Shown here: positions 34,331 through 46,130 of the stretch, one piece after another
Position numbering within the stretch: the stretch's first letter is position 1
Layout: the number at the start of each line of letters is the position of its first letter
Origin: Arbacia lixula
Lineage: Eukaryota; Echinodermata; Echinoidea; Arbacioida; Arbaciidae
Length of the DNA stretch: 64,000 nucleotides
NCBI GenBank assembly: GCA_963669155.1
Contig: OZ022589.1
Location: forward strand, 3,909,680-3,973,679
Direction of reading: 5' to 3'
Translations under genes and position numbers: made by a program
The notes under the pieces: generated by a model
What the model was told of the DNA's origin: nothing
Databases searched by the model: none
Seen by the model: only the letters and a program-made list of their open reading frames with translations

Positions 34331-35160
34331 TGGGCCATTCTCGCCGCACTTACGATTTGAGACGAAAGCAAATGCGTATTTCTATATACTCTTACACTAA
34401 ATCACACTTACTTTCATGCTTTATATCTTCAAAATCATATGACAGAAACATTTTGAATAAGCACTTACGAATAAATGTATTTTCAGTGCAAAACTGTTAG
34501 CCTGTCAAAATTTGTCGACGATAAAGTTGTGGCCCTTAAACGCCGCACCGTTTACGTGTAATGTCAATGGGCTTTTCCTGATCGATTATGTGTTCGATTT
34601 TATGGTGCCTTGGTGATTTAAATAAAAAAGAAAAAAAAAGAAATTTGTAGTTTGCTTGTTCATGTGATTTACGTTTGAAGTGAGCTATTGATAGAAGAAT
34701 TCTATTTTCTTCAAGGCTACCTTAGATGTTTAATGGAACGAGGTCCGAAAAAAGAGACTGCTATAATACGAGAGTCTTCGCGTTTCGACCGCATTTTCTC
34801 GGAACACGCATGATGTAGTGCCGAAGGCATGCGCATAACATCACGATCACACTGACTTCTCCGTTCGTCTACCGAAGCGATCGCGGGGCGGGTGCACGGC
34901 AAGAATTTTGGAAAAAACGGACTTTCTTGTCGGCAGATAATTTTGACATTTACCGAATAATGTGATTTTTTGTAGCTTAAAATTTCAAAATACGATAATT
35001 AGATGAAACTTGCGTTTTTTGACTCGTAATTGCGTAGCATGACAGAAACTGTTGTGCCGACGGTGATTCTGTAGTCTCACGCGTGATACGCTTACCATTT
35101 TGTTCTAATACGCATTTTTGCTAGTGCGTCGATTAAGGGCCCTGCGGTGAGAATGGGCCA
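34331..35160. mobile_element. Candidate 830-bp element with short TIRs
   Basis: TGGGCCATTCTCGCCGCA at the left and the complement of TGGCCCATTCTCACCGCA at the right match at 16 of 18 positions. The interior is AT-rich and non-coding. This could be coincidence plus decay, so confidence is limited. Confidence 0.4.
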
Positions 35161-35636
35161 CTGGCCATATACAAATCATAGCCGCGGACGTCCAGTTTTG
35201 AAAAATGTCTTCATTCTTATACCTGTACCATATTATACTCGAAATATTAATGTGCAGGTCTGTAGTAATGATGTTAGTATTCATAAGATTATAAGAACAA
35301 TACTTTCCGTACATTACTGGTTTCAATGTTTTGGTTTGTGTGTGCAATTTTGCCATAGCAAGGATGCCTATGAGTGCCTGATAATGACATGGATAGAAAA
35401 TGTATAAACGTTTAAAAGTCGCTGCTAATGATTTTCTGCTTGTAAGGGGTTGGTCTTGCGCTGCGCAGTGCTCTACGTCTTTGCTCATGGTCGACTTCGT
35501 CGAGCCTGCGAGTTGACTGGTACCCCCCCCCCCCCCCCCCCAAGGTACAAACATTCTGTTGTTGTTGTTGTTGTTATTGCAAGTTTTTGTCAAAATCAAA
35601 AGGAAGCCTGTAAAATTACGAGGGAATCCATGTCAA
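35161..35636. other. Spacer with C-run and GTT repeats
   Basis: It contains a run of 18 C at about 35523-35540 and a short GTT tract. Nothing coding is recognised. Confidence 0.5.
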
Positions 35637-36036
35637 CTCGCGCCCCGACCAACTCGCACCACGACTAACTCGCCCCAAATTTGGTCAAGTCGTCCCACAT
35701 TTTGGTCAAGTCGCCCCACTTTTTCTTCACAGGAATTCTCACAATTGTTTAGCTTTTAACCTGATTTTCCTTCATAAATGGTTTGAAAATGTATAATTCA
35801 CATTATGTTTTATCAAAGAATTAGGAAAAACTCGAATAAATGAGATAAAAAAGGTCCATTTCTGATCGTACACGTTTCCCATGTTCACGGCAATCCCGTT
35901 CCATTTTTACGAGTCGATTCACTTTTGGGTCATGCCGCACAAGTTTTTTCTTGACATGAATTCTTCGTGATTTTTTGCTTAAGTCCTCTATTTCTTCCAT
36001 CATTAATTTGGGAAATGTATATATATGACTATATTT
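35637..36036. repeat. Dispersed repeat, inverted partner at 41391-41855
   Basis: It shares CCAAATTTGGTCAAGTCG, ACAGGAATTCTCACAATTGT, TGTTCACGGCAATCC and GAATTCTTCGTGATTTTTTG with the reverse complement of 41391-41855. The copy at 41391 has extra GTCGTGGTGCGA units. The class is unknown. Confidence 0.8.
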
Positions 36037-37529
36037 CCTAAGAAATAAAAAGGAATGAGTAAATATGAGCTTATTCGCTCAAAATCTGATCGTATAACTC
36101 TCCGAAATCCCGACAACGAAGGACTGTGTCTTCCGCGTCCGCCGCATTTCATCGGAAATAAATCCCCCGCTTTTTTGACGATATTTCTCATGATTTCTTG
36201 CTGAAATTATTAATCAAACTCATCATGACTTGTTCCTTTTCATTTCGGTGTATATCATATTGGTTGATTGCTGGTGCAGTTTGTATTGCTAACATAATTC
36301 AGTTACGTTTTACCGGTAAACAAAAACAAGAAAAAACAACGATCGATGTTTTGCAAAGTACGAACCAACACAGCTCGTCCCGGTAATTAAATAGCGCTAG
36401 CTCTTCGCCTGAGCTGCGTCGCGGCGCGTCCGGGCGCCGCTTAAGCGGCGGCTAGTTAGGCTAATACCTCTGCGCTGCTCTGCCAAAAGTAGTCATATGA
36501 ACAGTTGAATTGGAAGAAAGGGATGAAACAAACTTTGTAAGCATGGTATGCTTGTCTAATCTTATAACCAGAATTGAAGTGTGATTCAAATTTCCATAGT
36601 TTCTTTTCTATATGTCATGTGCCTGAAAGATTTGTTATTATGTTCAGGAATTCCTGTGTCTTATGTTTATTTCTTGGGATATACAGGTGTGATGTTTAAT
36701 GTTGATTAAAGATGGGGTAGCGTGGTCTCTCAGCGAGACTCTTAACTAATACAGATGAAGCAGACAACATGGGACGACAGAGACGATGAATATTAAAGTT
36801 CACGATCCTTTAGTGAACGGATCTGTAAGATATATGAATGGTATACAATGATACGGTACTGAACAGCTATATTGTAAAGAGGGATATGATGTATCAAGTA
36901 AGCTGTAGTACAATCGTTATGAGATAGAAGTAGTACAGAGTAGTAGTCGAGTATCTAGCAGTTGAATATAATACGAAGATGTGACGTATCTATAACTGTG
37001 CTCCCTAGCTCTGTGGAATATCATTTTGAACCTACATGAGGCAGCTATATAAAAGAGAGATGCGTTCTATACTGATGGTGATATAGCAGAGTCCTTTATT
37101 CTGGACTGGGTGTGGAGTACAGGGAGGAATTCAAGGGAGGAATCTGGTGTAAAGAGAGCATTGTTCATAAGGAGCTAACCCCAGGGGAGACCATTAGGGA
37201 GGAGAGAGCGAGAATGAGGATGGAGTAAGACAGAAAGTGTATGGTCATTATCTCCTTGGCTTTAATGGCCTGACTGGTGATGTTATGTGTGACTCATGTG
37301 TTAGGATTGTTTGGGAAGAATTTGGTTCTTACACAGGTATGTTTGACAAGTGCAGCTGAAAAACTTCATGTTTGGTCACTTCATTGCGCCAACTTACTCT
37401 CGGGGTGATGGGCATTGAAGGAAGGGACTAAGAATATAATAACAGTCACAATGCTTATTTAGACTGATTATAGTGACTGATGATGCTGAAATAAATATGT
37501 AACAGATTTGATTAAGTTGTTGTTGTTGT
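36037..37529. other. Intergenic DNA
   Basis: A short GC-rich palindromic stretch lies at 36400-36460 (GGCGCCGCTTAAGCGGCGGC). Nothing else is recognised. Confidence 0.5.
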
Positions 37530-39390
37530 TGTTAACTGGTCCGAAAAACGAAATTCCACTTACACCATTAGAGAACACCAGTTACAACTGGTCTAGATGA
37601 ACCAGTTGAATCAGTAGGCAACCTAGCTAAAAATTAGAATGGGATTACTGGTCTAGTTGAAAAAAAAAAGTTAAACACCAGTTGATTGCAACTGGCCCAG
37701 GTGAATCAAAAGGCAACCCAGGAAATAAAAATAGGATTACTGGTCCAGTTGGAAAAACCATTTGGAAACCAGTTGAGCACCAGTTGGAAAAACCAGTTAA
37801 ACCAGTTGAGCACCAGTTAGAAAAAACAGTTGAATCAAAAGGCAACAATGGAAATTGAAATGGGATTACTGGCCCAGTTGGAAAAACCAGTTGGAGAATC
37901 AGAATCCTAGTTAAACACCAGTTGAATGAAAAGGCAACAATGGAAATGGAAATGGGATTACTGGTCTAGTTTGAAAACCAGTTTAACCAGTTGAGCACCA
38001 GTTGCAAAAAACAGTTAAATCAGTTGAGCACCAGTTGGAAAAACCAGTTAAATCAAAAGGCAACAATGGAAATTGAAATGGGATTACTGGCCCAGTTGGA
38101 AAAACCAATTGGGAAAACCAGTTAAACCAGTTGAACACCAGTTGGAAAAACCAGTTGAATGAAAAGGCAACAATAGAAATGGAAATGGGATTACTGGCCC
38201 AGTTGGAAAAACCAGTTAAACCAGTTGAGCACCAGTTGCAAAAACCAGTTGAACCAGTTGAAAACACCAGTTGTAACTGGTCCGGTTGAACCAGTTGAAT
38301 CAAAAGGCAACACTGGAAATTGAAATGGGATTACTGGTCCAGTTGGAAAAACCAGTTAAACCAGTTGAACACCAGTTGGAAAAACCAGATAGACCAGTTG
38401 AACACTAGTTGGAAAAACTAGTTAAACCAGTTGAACACCAGTTGGAAAAAAACAGTTGAATGAAAAGGCAACAATGGAAATGGAAATGGGATTACTGGAC
38501 CAGTTGGAAAACCAGTTAAACCAGTTGAGCACCAGTTGCAAAAACCAGTTGAACCAGTTGAAAACACCAGTTGCAACTGGTCCGGTTGAACCAGATGAAT
38601 CAAAAGGCAACACTGGAAAAACACTGGGATTACTGGCCCAGTTGGAAAAACCAGTTAAACCAGTTGAACACCAGTTGGAAAAACCAGTTAAACCAGCTGA
38701 GCACCAGTTGGAAAAAACAGTTGAATCAAAAGGCAACAATGGAAATTGAAATGGGATTACTGGCCCAGTTGGAAAAACCAGTTGGAAAAATCAGTTAAAC
38801 CAGTTGGAAAAAACAGTTGAATGAAAAGGCAACAATGGAAATGGAAATGGGATTACTGGTCCAGTTTAAAAACCAGTTAAACCAGTTGAGCACCAGTTGC
38901 AAAAACCAGTTAAATCAGTTGAGCACCAGTTGGAAAAAACAGTTGAATCAAAAGGCAACAATGGAAATTGAAATGGGATTACTGGCCCAGTTGGAAAAAC
39001 CAATTGGGAAAACCAGTTAAACCAGTTGAACACTAGATGGAAAAACCAGTTGAATGAAAAGGCAACAATGGAAATTTAAATGGGATTACTGGCCCAGTTG
39101 GAAAACCAGTTAAAACAGTTGAGAACCAGTTGCAAAAACCAGTTAAATCAGTTGAGCACCAGTTGCAAAAACCAGTTGAACCAGTTGAAAACATCAGTTG
39201 CAACTGGTCCGGTTGAACCAGTTGAATCAAAAGGCAACACTGGAAATTGAAATGGGATTACTGGTCCAGTTGGAAAAAACAGTTAAACCAGTTGAACACC
39301 AGTTGGAAAAAAACATTTAAACCAGTTGAACACCAGTTAGAAAAAACAGTTAGACCAGTTGAACACCACATTGAAAAAACCTTATTAACT
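37530..39390. repeat. AACTGGT/CCAGTT complex minisatellite
   Basis: Short words (CCAGTTGGAAAAA, CCAGTTAAACCAGTTGAGCA) are arranged in higher-order units of roughly 110-330 bp that each include AAAAGGCAACAATGGAAAT and GGGATTACTGG. Low-complexity open frames on both strands are by-products. Confidence 0.9.
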
Positions 39391-39969
39391 TAATCCTAGA
39401 TAATCTGGTATGACGTAATTCTTATTTTGTCTAGTCCTAGGTATATCTTTAGGATAACCCTAATAACTATGAATTCAAGCTATCGCTAATTATTAACCCA
39501 ATTAATGACATTGTTCCAGTAGATACCCATATTGCTACCGGGGATGCTTATGAATATTCATGCTTGTGTAACATTCATCAAATTGTGGCATAATTTTGGA
39601 CTTCTGAATCAATAACTCCAATATATACGATATGATATATTTTATTTCAATAAATGTTTACAAGTGTAAACATTCAAAAGTGAACTCCATTTCAAAGAAC
39701 CAGGGCAATATACGAAATTCTGATCAATCTGCATTTACAAACCATTACTTTGTTTACTACACAAAAGGTACTACTATATGATTTGAAGGCGCTCCACAGA
39801 AGAGTCTAATAGTTCGTAGTTGCTGAAAGAAATTTGATTGGACTTAGGTTAGGTTGTGCCTAGGATAGAACACACTTGAAGAAATTCCGATATAAATCAA
39901 AAAGTGTTAGGATAAGATTATCATAAGGTAAGATTACATTAGGATTAAGCTCTCGATTTCATTTTAATC
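39391..39969. other. AT-rich spacer inside the minisatellite locus
   Basis: No coding or repeat signal is recognised. Confidence 0.5.
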
Positions 39970-40130
39970 TGTTTTTCCAACCAGTCCAACTGGTCAAATC
40001 CCAGTTGGATTTAACTGGTCTAACTGGTCAAATCCCAGTTGGATGTAACTGGTCTAACTGGTCAAATCCCATTTCAATTACCAGTTGGATTTAAATGGTC
40101 TAACTGGTCTAGTCGCAACTGGTTTTTCCT
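39970..40130. repeat. Inverted outlier block of the AACTGGT minisatellite
   Basis: AACTGGTCAAATCCCAGTTG units occur here, and AATCCCATTTCAATTACCAG is the reverse complement of the main array's CTGG-bearing segment. The block is therefore in the opposite orientation, about 600 bases from the main array. Confidence 0.75.
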
Positions 40131-41060
40131 TCTGGGTATGAAGAAGACATATGGTTGAACATCATGTTATAACAATAAATCAATTCCAGCAATACTAAAA
40201 CAATTTCGTACATCCAAAAAACTGTAGAAGGGAATTGTTGTTTGTTTGATATAGCACATCTTTTGCCCTTTTTTTCAAAATGGCAATCCCAAATACCTTT
40301 GTAAAGCCTAGAATTAATCTACAGATGATTATCTATCTGTAGCGGCTAATGTTTTAAGGACCAACAAGTTCCAATTCCTGCTTTCTTGAATTACATGTCC
40401 GGACCCCACACGGGTGACATTTAACGGAACAAATTCTCTTTGTTCTTGCGGCAAGAGTGATACTTAACAGAACACCCTTTATCTGTTCTTGCGGCGAGAG
40501 TCCGGAAAAACTCTTTCCGGTGATTTTACCGAACTCACGCAGTTGTTATGCCAAAACAGCGGGAAATTCTGACCAATCAGGATTCATAATTTACATCGTG
40601 GATTTCTCGAGATGTTGGGGCATCTCCTCATCACTTTACATCTCCTCATCACTTCTCCTCGCAACCACCGAAACACTCGGACATACTCAACACAAACTCT
40701 CCAGCAGGAATAACACTTTCTAGCTCTGGACTTTTCAACTTGGAACATACGTCTACTACTACGCGATACCTTTTTCAAAAGGAAGTAACATCGCGTAACT
40801 TGTATCGTTCCAACCTTTTTATTTGCGTTAATACTTCATCAACTTTTGTGCAAACAGTGTGCAAACAAACATTTGGCATGTATGCCTCTTGAACATATTA
40901 CATGAACTACATCAGTGCCTAGCTCCCCGATGCAGCGCCGATCCAAGCATCATCAGCACTGTGACACATATTATATAAGTAGAAGCATATATCTCATAAC
41001 AACGATTTCTACATATCAAAATCGATAAAATTGTTTCCCCTCTTTGTCTCCCCTCCCTAG
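40131..41060. other. Intergenic DNA
   Basis: A short imperfect duplication (GTTCTTGCGGC.AGAGT) lies at about 40440-40500. Nothing else is recognised. Confidence 0.5.
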
Positions 41061-41113
41061 CCCCCCCCCCCCCCCCCTCTCTGTCTCTCTCTCTCTCTGT
41101 CTCTCTCTCCCTT

Positions 41114-41148
<35 letters not shown>

Positions 41149-41197
41149 GTCTTTCTCTCTCTCTCTCCTTCTCTCTCTCTCTCTTTCTCGTTCTCTT

Positions 41198-41243
<46 letters not shown>

Positions 41244-41250
41244 TCTCTTG
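41061..41250. repeat. C-run and (CT)n microsatellite
   Basis: A C-run is followed by about 180 bases of interrupted CT dinucleotides. Confidence 0.95.
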
Positions 41251-41390
41251 GAGTTAGGCTGACCATGGACATGGGCTGACATTATCATTCATTTGCTTTT
41301 TATGCACTGTGAATATTTTGCTTTCATCGCTTAATATTGCCAACTTTTACTTGTTTTAAATATAGGTCACTTCATAAACAGTATAAATAA

Positions 41391-41855
41391 ATATAGTCAT
41401 ATATATATACATTTCCCAAATCAATGATGGAAGAAGTAGAGAACTAAAGCAAAAAATCACGAAGAATTTATGTCAAGAAAAAACGTGTGCGGCATGACCC
41501 AAAAGTGGGTCGACTCGTAAAAATGGAACAGGATTGCCGTGAACATGGGAAATGTGTACGATCAGAAATGAAACATTTTTTCTCTCATTAATTCGAGTTT
41601 TTCCTACTTCTTTGGTATACATGATGTGAAATATACATTTTTCAAATCATTTATGGAGGAAAACCAGGTTTAAAGCTAAACAATTGTGAGAATTCCTGTG
41701 AAGAACAAGTGGGGCGACTTGACCAAAAAAGTGGGACGACTTGTCCAAAAAGTGGGGCGACTTGACCAAAATGTGGGACGACTTGACCAAATTTGGGGCG
41801 AGTTGGTCGTGGTGCGAGTTGGTCGTGGTGCGATTTGGTCGTGGTGCGAGTTGAC
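41391..41855. repeat. Dispersed repeat, inverted partner of 35637-36036
   Basis: It is the reverse complement of the copy described at 35637. Its right end carries three GGTCGTGGTGCGA units in tandem and so is slightly longer. Confidence 0.8.
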
Positions 41856-42188
41856 CACTGATCTCTGGCCATGGGGAGATCAGTGGAGTTGACTAGTACT
41901 GGCATTCCATATTTTCATCCGCGAATTCTACATCGATGTTGGCTTGTTTCCCGTCAATTAGGCTTTAGATTCACTGCTTTGCGCAGGCGCGCGTACGGAC
42001 CCGGTACGGTACTTTATTTAGGCAACGTTTTATCTTCCAATTTCGGAGGGCCGCAAGTGACTTTCTGAGGTATGTATCCGAAATGTTAAAGTTATGCTAC
42101 GTTACCTTATCCTTACCTTACTTAACCCCCTAAAACCCAGGAGTACCAATCATTCTAGCCCCTGCTGGGCATTATGTGTTAAGTGAAT

Positions 42189-42262
42189 GCGAAGATTGGC
42201 GGCGCAATGGGTAAGGCGATGTTTTAAGAACGTGAGGCTCCCGGTTCGAATCCTCGTGTGGG
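42189..42262 (+). ncRNA. tRNA-like sequence (SINE head or tRNA pseudogene)
   Basis: TTGGCGGCGCAATGGGTAAG resembles a box A (D-arm) and GGTTCGAATCC is a consensus box B (T-arm), about 35 bases apart, followed by CTCGTGTGGG. I cannot fold a clean acceptor stem or a standard seven-base anticodon loop, so a tRNA-derived SINE or a decayed tRNA is more likely than a functional gene. Confidence 0.45.
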
Positions 42263-42506
42263 TATGGTCAGTTTTTCATTCCTTTCGCAATGTTTATTTT
42301 GCGACCTTCTTCTGTTCAATCCCTCACATCATCATTTTCTTTGAGATTTTCTTTCCCATTTTTTTTCATTTAATTACACGTTGTTAGCACATGTACATGT
42401 ATACATGTGCCCATTTAGGCAAGTCTTTCGTGTGTGCTGCCTTTGATTTCTAATGTGCATTTACCATCCAATGTCTGTGTAAGAATTTGCCATACAAACC
42501 ACCTTA

Positions 42507-45500
42507 AGGCGGATTCACACTGCATCCGACATCCGACATTCCGACGTACGACACGACATACGACACGACATTTCAGTTCACACTGACAACGACTTTCCAA
42601 AATGTCGTGCAAAAAGTCGGATGACACGATATTTGCTGTCGGTCAATCAATTAACAAGTTCTTTATGCAATAACCAAGCATAAACACAAGAAAAATATTG
42701 ATCTGAGAAGGACGAGAAGCAGGAGGAGGGCGGTGAAGAAGGAAGGAGGAGGAAGGAAAGGCCTTATGGTGAAGGCAGGAGAATAGGGAGGAGGAAATTG
42801 GAGCGGTAGAAGACGGAACAAAGTTAAAAGGAAGAGATGAAAAAGGTGGAAGGGAATTTAAAACGAGGGGAGAGGGAAGAAAACGGGAGAAAGGGAACAA
42901 GGGAGGGGGTGGGAGAGGGTGGATTGATGGTGAGGAATGGAGGAGAATAGGAGGAGCAATACGGCAAGGAAGGAAGGAGAAAAGGGGGGGGGGGGTAGGG
43001 AAAAGAATCAAGTGAGATTGACTAGAAGAAAGAAGGGTGAATGAGGAGGAGAAACAAAAGACGAAAGACAAGATGATCATCGTCTTCCTCCTTCTCCACC
43101 ATCTCCCTCCTCCTCCACGCATTCGCTTCCCTCTCTTTCTTCTCCTTCCCTCTACTCTTATGTCTCCTTGTTCATTCTCATGCTCTTGCCTCAATACTAG
43201 ATCAAGTTACAGATACGTACTTATCCAAAATAGAGGAAAACCAGCATCAATATTTCGTGTTGGGAAGTTGGCATAATCACACTCACCCTAATCCTTCTTT
43301 ACAACGGTGAAGAGAAAGAACTTACGATATTACAGCAATCATAATAATAGTCCATTATAAGAGGGGTAGGTTATGTCTTTATCTAGTTCATTCGCTATGC
43401 CTATGTTAAGGCATGTTTTTTTTTTTTTTTTATGCCAGACATATGCAGTATAAATCATATCAGCAACATGACATTGTATACGTTTAGGCCTACAATATAG
43501 TTTGCAGGTACCTCGATTCCTCAAATAGAAATATAAAATTATTCAATTATGTGTGTCCTGTTCAAACTAAGTCCATCTGTTCGATTGTGCTTTGACAAAT
43601 CTGCATCAACACAACAAAATTACCCCACCCCCCCCCCCATCCCCTCCTCTCTTTCATGAACACAGCAAAGGCATATATACCCCACTCAGCACCAAACTCC
43701 CCTAATGTAGGATACATCTGTACATATTTGTTTCAGCCTTAACCCCCCTTCTTAATTTTCCTTTCACAGATTCGATCATTTATGCTATATAGACGGTTGA
43801 AATACACGGTGAGAACTTTCTTCATAGAGATCGAGAATTAACATTCTCCTACGAAGCTATATCGGAACATTATCATACGAAGCTACATCGGAAGGGGGGC
43901 ACCCCCCCCCCCCCCCCCCCCTCTTCTCAGACATCCTTCTCCCGCACCCTCGAAATGGCATCTTTCCCTAAAAAAAAAAAAAAAAAAAAAAACTTTACAT
44001 GTTTACGCCAGTGTGCCTGATTCAAGAAAAGTATCAAATAAAACATTATGAACAGTTGAACAGGCCTATTCTTGATATTGAATTCATTTAAATCTATGCA
44101 AAGAAATTTTGAATATTGGTACATTCTTTTTAGGAACATCCCGCATATCTACAGCCATTCTACATACATCATTTAACTGACGAATTAAATCATTCCACCA
44201 AAAGTGACTCTGCAAGAAAAAATAGTTACACTTCTTATTTTTTTTAGTCTACAAACTAACGTTAAGAAGTTTTGACGTTAAGAAAACTGCCACCATTCCC
44301 TGACAAACAAATATGAATCTACATTAGCTCCTCATGTAAACTTAGTTGAGAGTCTTCTAAACCCGAAAGAAAAGTTACTTAAACCCATGAATACAGGCCA
44401 ATTCATCTCTTTTTTCGTTAGTCAGATCTCACTAAAATTAAGGTTTGGTTATGTAGACTTTAGACGAGCAGATAACTTGCTGTGATTGAAGTAGACTCTA
44501 CTTGATGATATTGATAGATGGCTGACTAGTACGAATTCTAACTAAACAAGGAAATCTGAGTGTAGCAAATTATCTATTCTAGTTCTAGAGGTAGACTGCA
44601 TACATTTATAGTACGAACCAACGTCAGACATATATCTAACAGTCAATTCATTTCTTTACTAAAACTAGTATCTATCTAATACGAGTATTCACTCCGTGGA
44701 CCTAGATCTATTCGCATGAGCACGCCCGGCCGGTCGGCCGGCTGGCTAGATTCATCATAACAACAAGATAGACCTACTGGCTACCCATGGTAGGTACGGT
44801 CGAGTCCAGATCCCGAGTCCAGATTTAAAAGAAAACGTGAGTAGTAGACTAGCTGCTGAAGAAACTTGTTTGGATCTGGGAAATCTACACTCTAATTAAT
44901 AAACCTAAACCCTCTAGATATCTGTGTTGTTATGAGTTGGTGTATCTGTAGCCCCGGGACTGCTCCCGCGTAGCGGGAGCGTGAGCGGGCTGGTCGCAGT
45001 ATAAAGTGTACCTGGATCAATGATACGTTTGTCGTTAGATCTCACTTCGATCTCATGACATTTTAAGGCCTTTAACAGCCATGTTGACCTCGAGGCCGTA
45101 GACCTGTAACTTCACATTAGATCCAACGTATAAATTAGATCTAGATGTATCTATTAAAACTCTGATATTCGAACAGAGTAAATACAGAACAAACTACAAT
45201 TAACTGCAGTACCGTTTAGACGCGTATTACGGATGTTTATGTTGAACTGTTGGTTATGCAACAGCTTTCTAGTAGTAGATCTAGACTAGAGACCAATCCG
45301 AGTATAAACAGGTTTACTCAATTGATATCGTTCAATACCAGTCTAGACCTCTAAAACTAGATATATTTATGTTGCATGTACATGTCCAGGCCTTTCAAAG
45401 TTAAAGTGCGATTTAGATCTCACAAGACTTTCAAGTTTAGAATGATGACATTTATGCAGGTAGATAATACACCATCATCAATCATCGTTGACTTTTTACA

Positions 45501-46130
45501 TGTAGACCCTGGCCTTGGCCTTGGGTCTGTATAATTTTTAACGTTTTATACGACTACGTACTGCGTAGAACTACTCGAACGTAAACATTAGACTTGTCTC
45601 GAGTCGAGTCTTTAAAACTCAATTACCACTGAATACCGAGATTAACTCGCTATTAGCTGACATTAATAGACATTGATTAACTTACCGCCAATAAGGAATC
45701 ACATTCTTGACCACCTTTCTTTACAAACGATGGCAAAATGCTTCACCAAAACATGATAAAGATATGATGCGTAGGGAAACATTGTCCAACATACATTTTA
45801 GTAGATGGGACTGAAGTGGGGCCGTCGCAGAGATTTTCCGCGAAGCAAAAGTCTTTTGACGAGCTAAACTTATGAAGTGACGTCATAGGAATCCGCCGTT
45901 GTGATTGGTCTCCAACTAAATGTCGGATTGTCGTGCTTGAAAAATCGCTACATGATCTGATTTTTTAATACGACAAAACGTGTCGGACACGACTTATTTT
46001 GTCGTGTTCCCTCAGTGTGAATGGACACATTGGATTTGCACTGTTTCGATTTTTATTTTGTCGGATCAAATGTCGGAAAGTCGTATGTCGTGTCGTATGT
46101 CGGAATGTCGGATGCAGTGTGAATCCGCCT
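42507..46130. mobile_element. 3.6-kb Harbinger-like element, TTA target duplication, no transposase seen
   Basis: AGGCGGATTCACACTGCATC begins the element and its complement ends it; the terminal inverted repeats extend at least 70 bp through CCGACATTCCGAC and ACGACACGACATACGAC, with further CGACA-rich subterminal sequence on both sides. TTA precedes position 42507 and follows 46130. A 3-bp TTA duplication and CATTCACACT-type termini suit PIF/Harbinger. The interior has purine-rich tracts (42700-43030), a C-run and an A-run (43905-43992), but no recognisable transposase or Myb-like frame, so it is non-autonomous. Confidence 0.75.

Noticed and set aside
35105-35599. 164-codon ORF (-) with poly-Asn and poly-Gly
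   Set aside because: It is low complexity from GTT and C-runs, with no splice or domain support.
41016-41288. RERERE charged ORF
   Set aside because: It is a translation of a CT/GA microsatellite.
42189-42262. Functional tRNA gene
   Set aside because: Box A and box B are present, but I could not fold a clean acceptor stem and anticodon arm; it is listed only as tRNA-like.
42643-43194. 183-codon ORF inside the Harbinger-like element as a possible transposase
   Set aside because: It is a Ser/Pro/Phe-rich translation of a purine tract with no transposase motifs.
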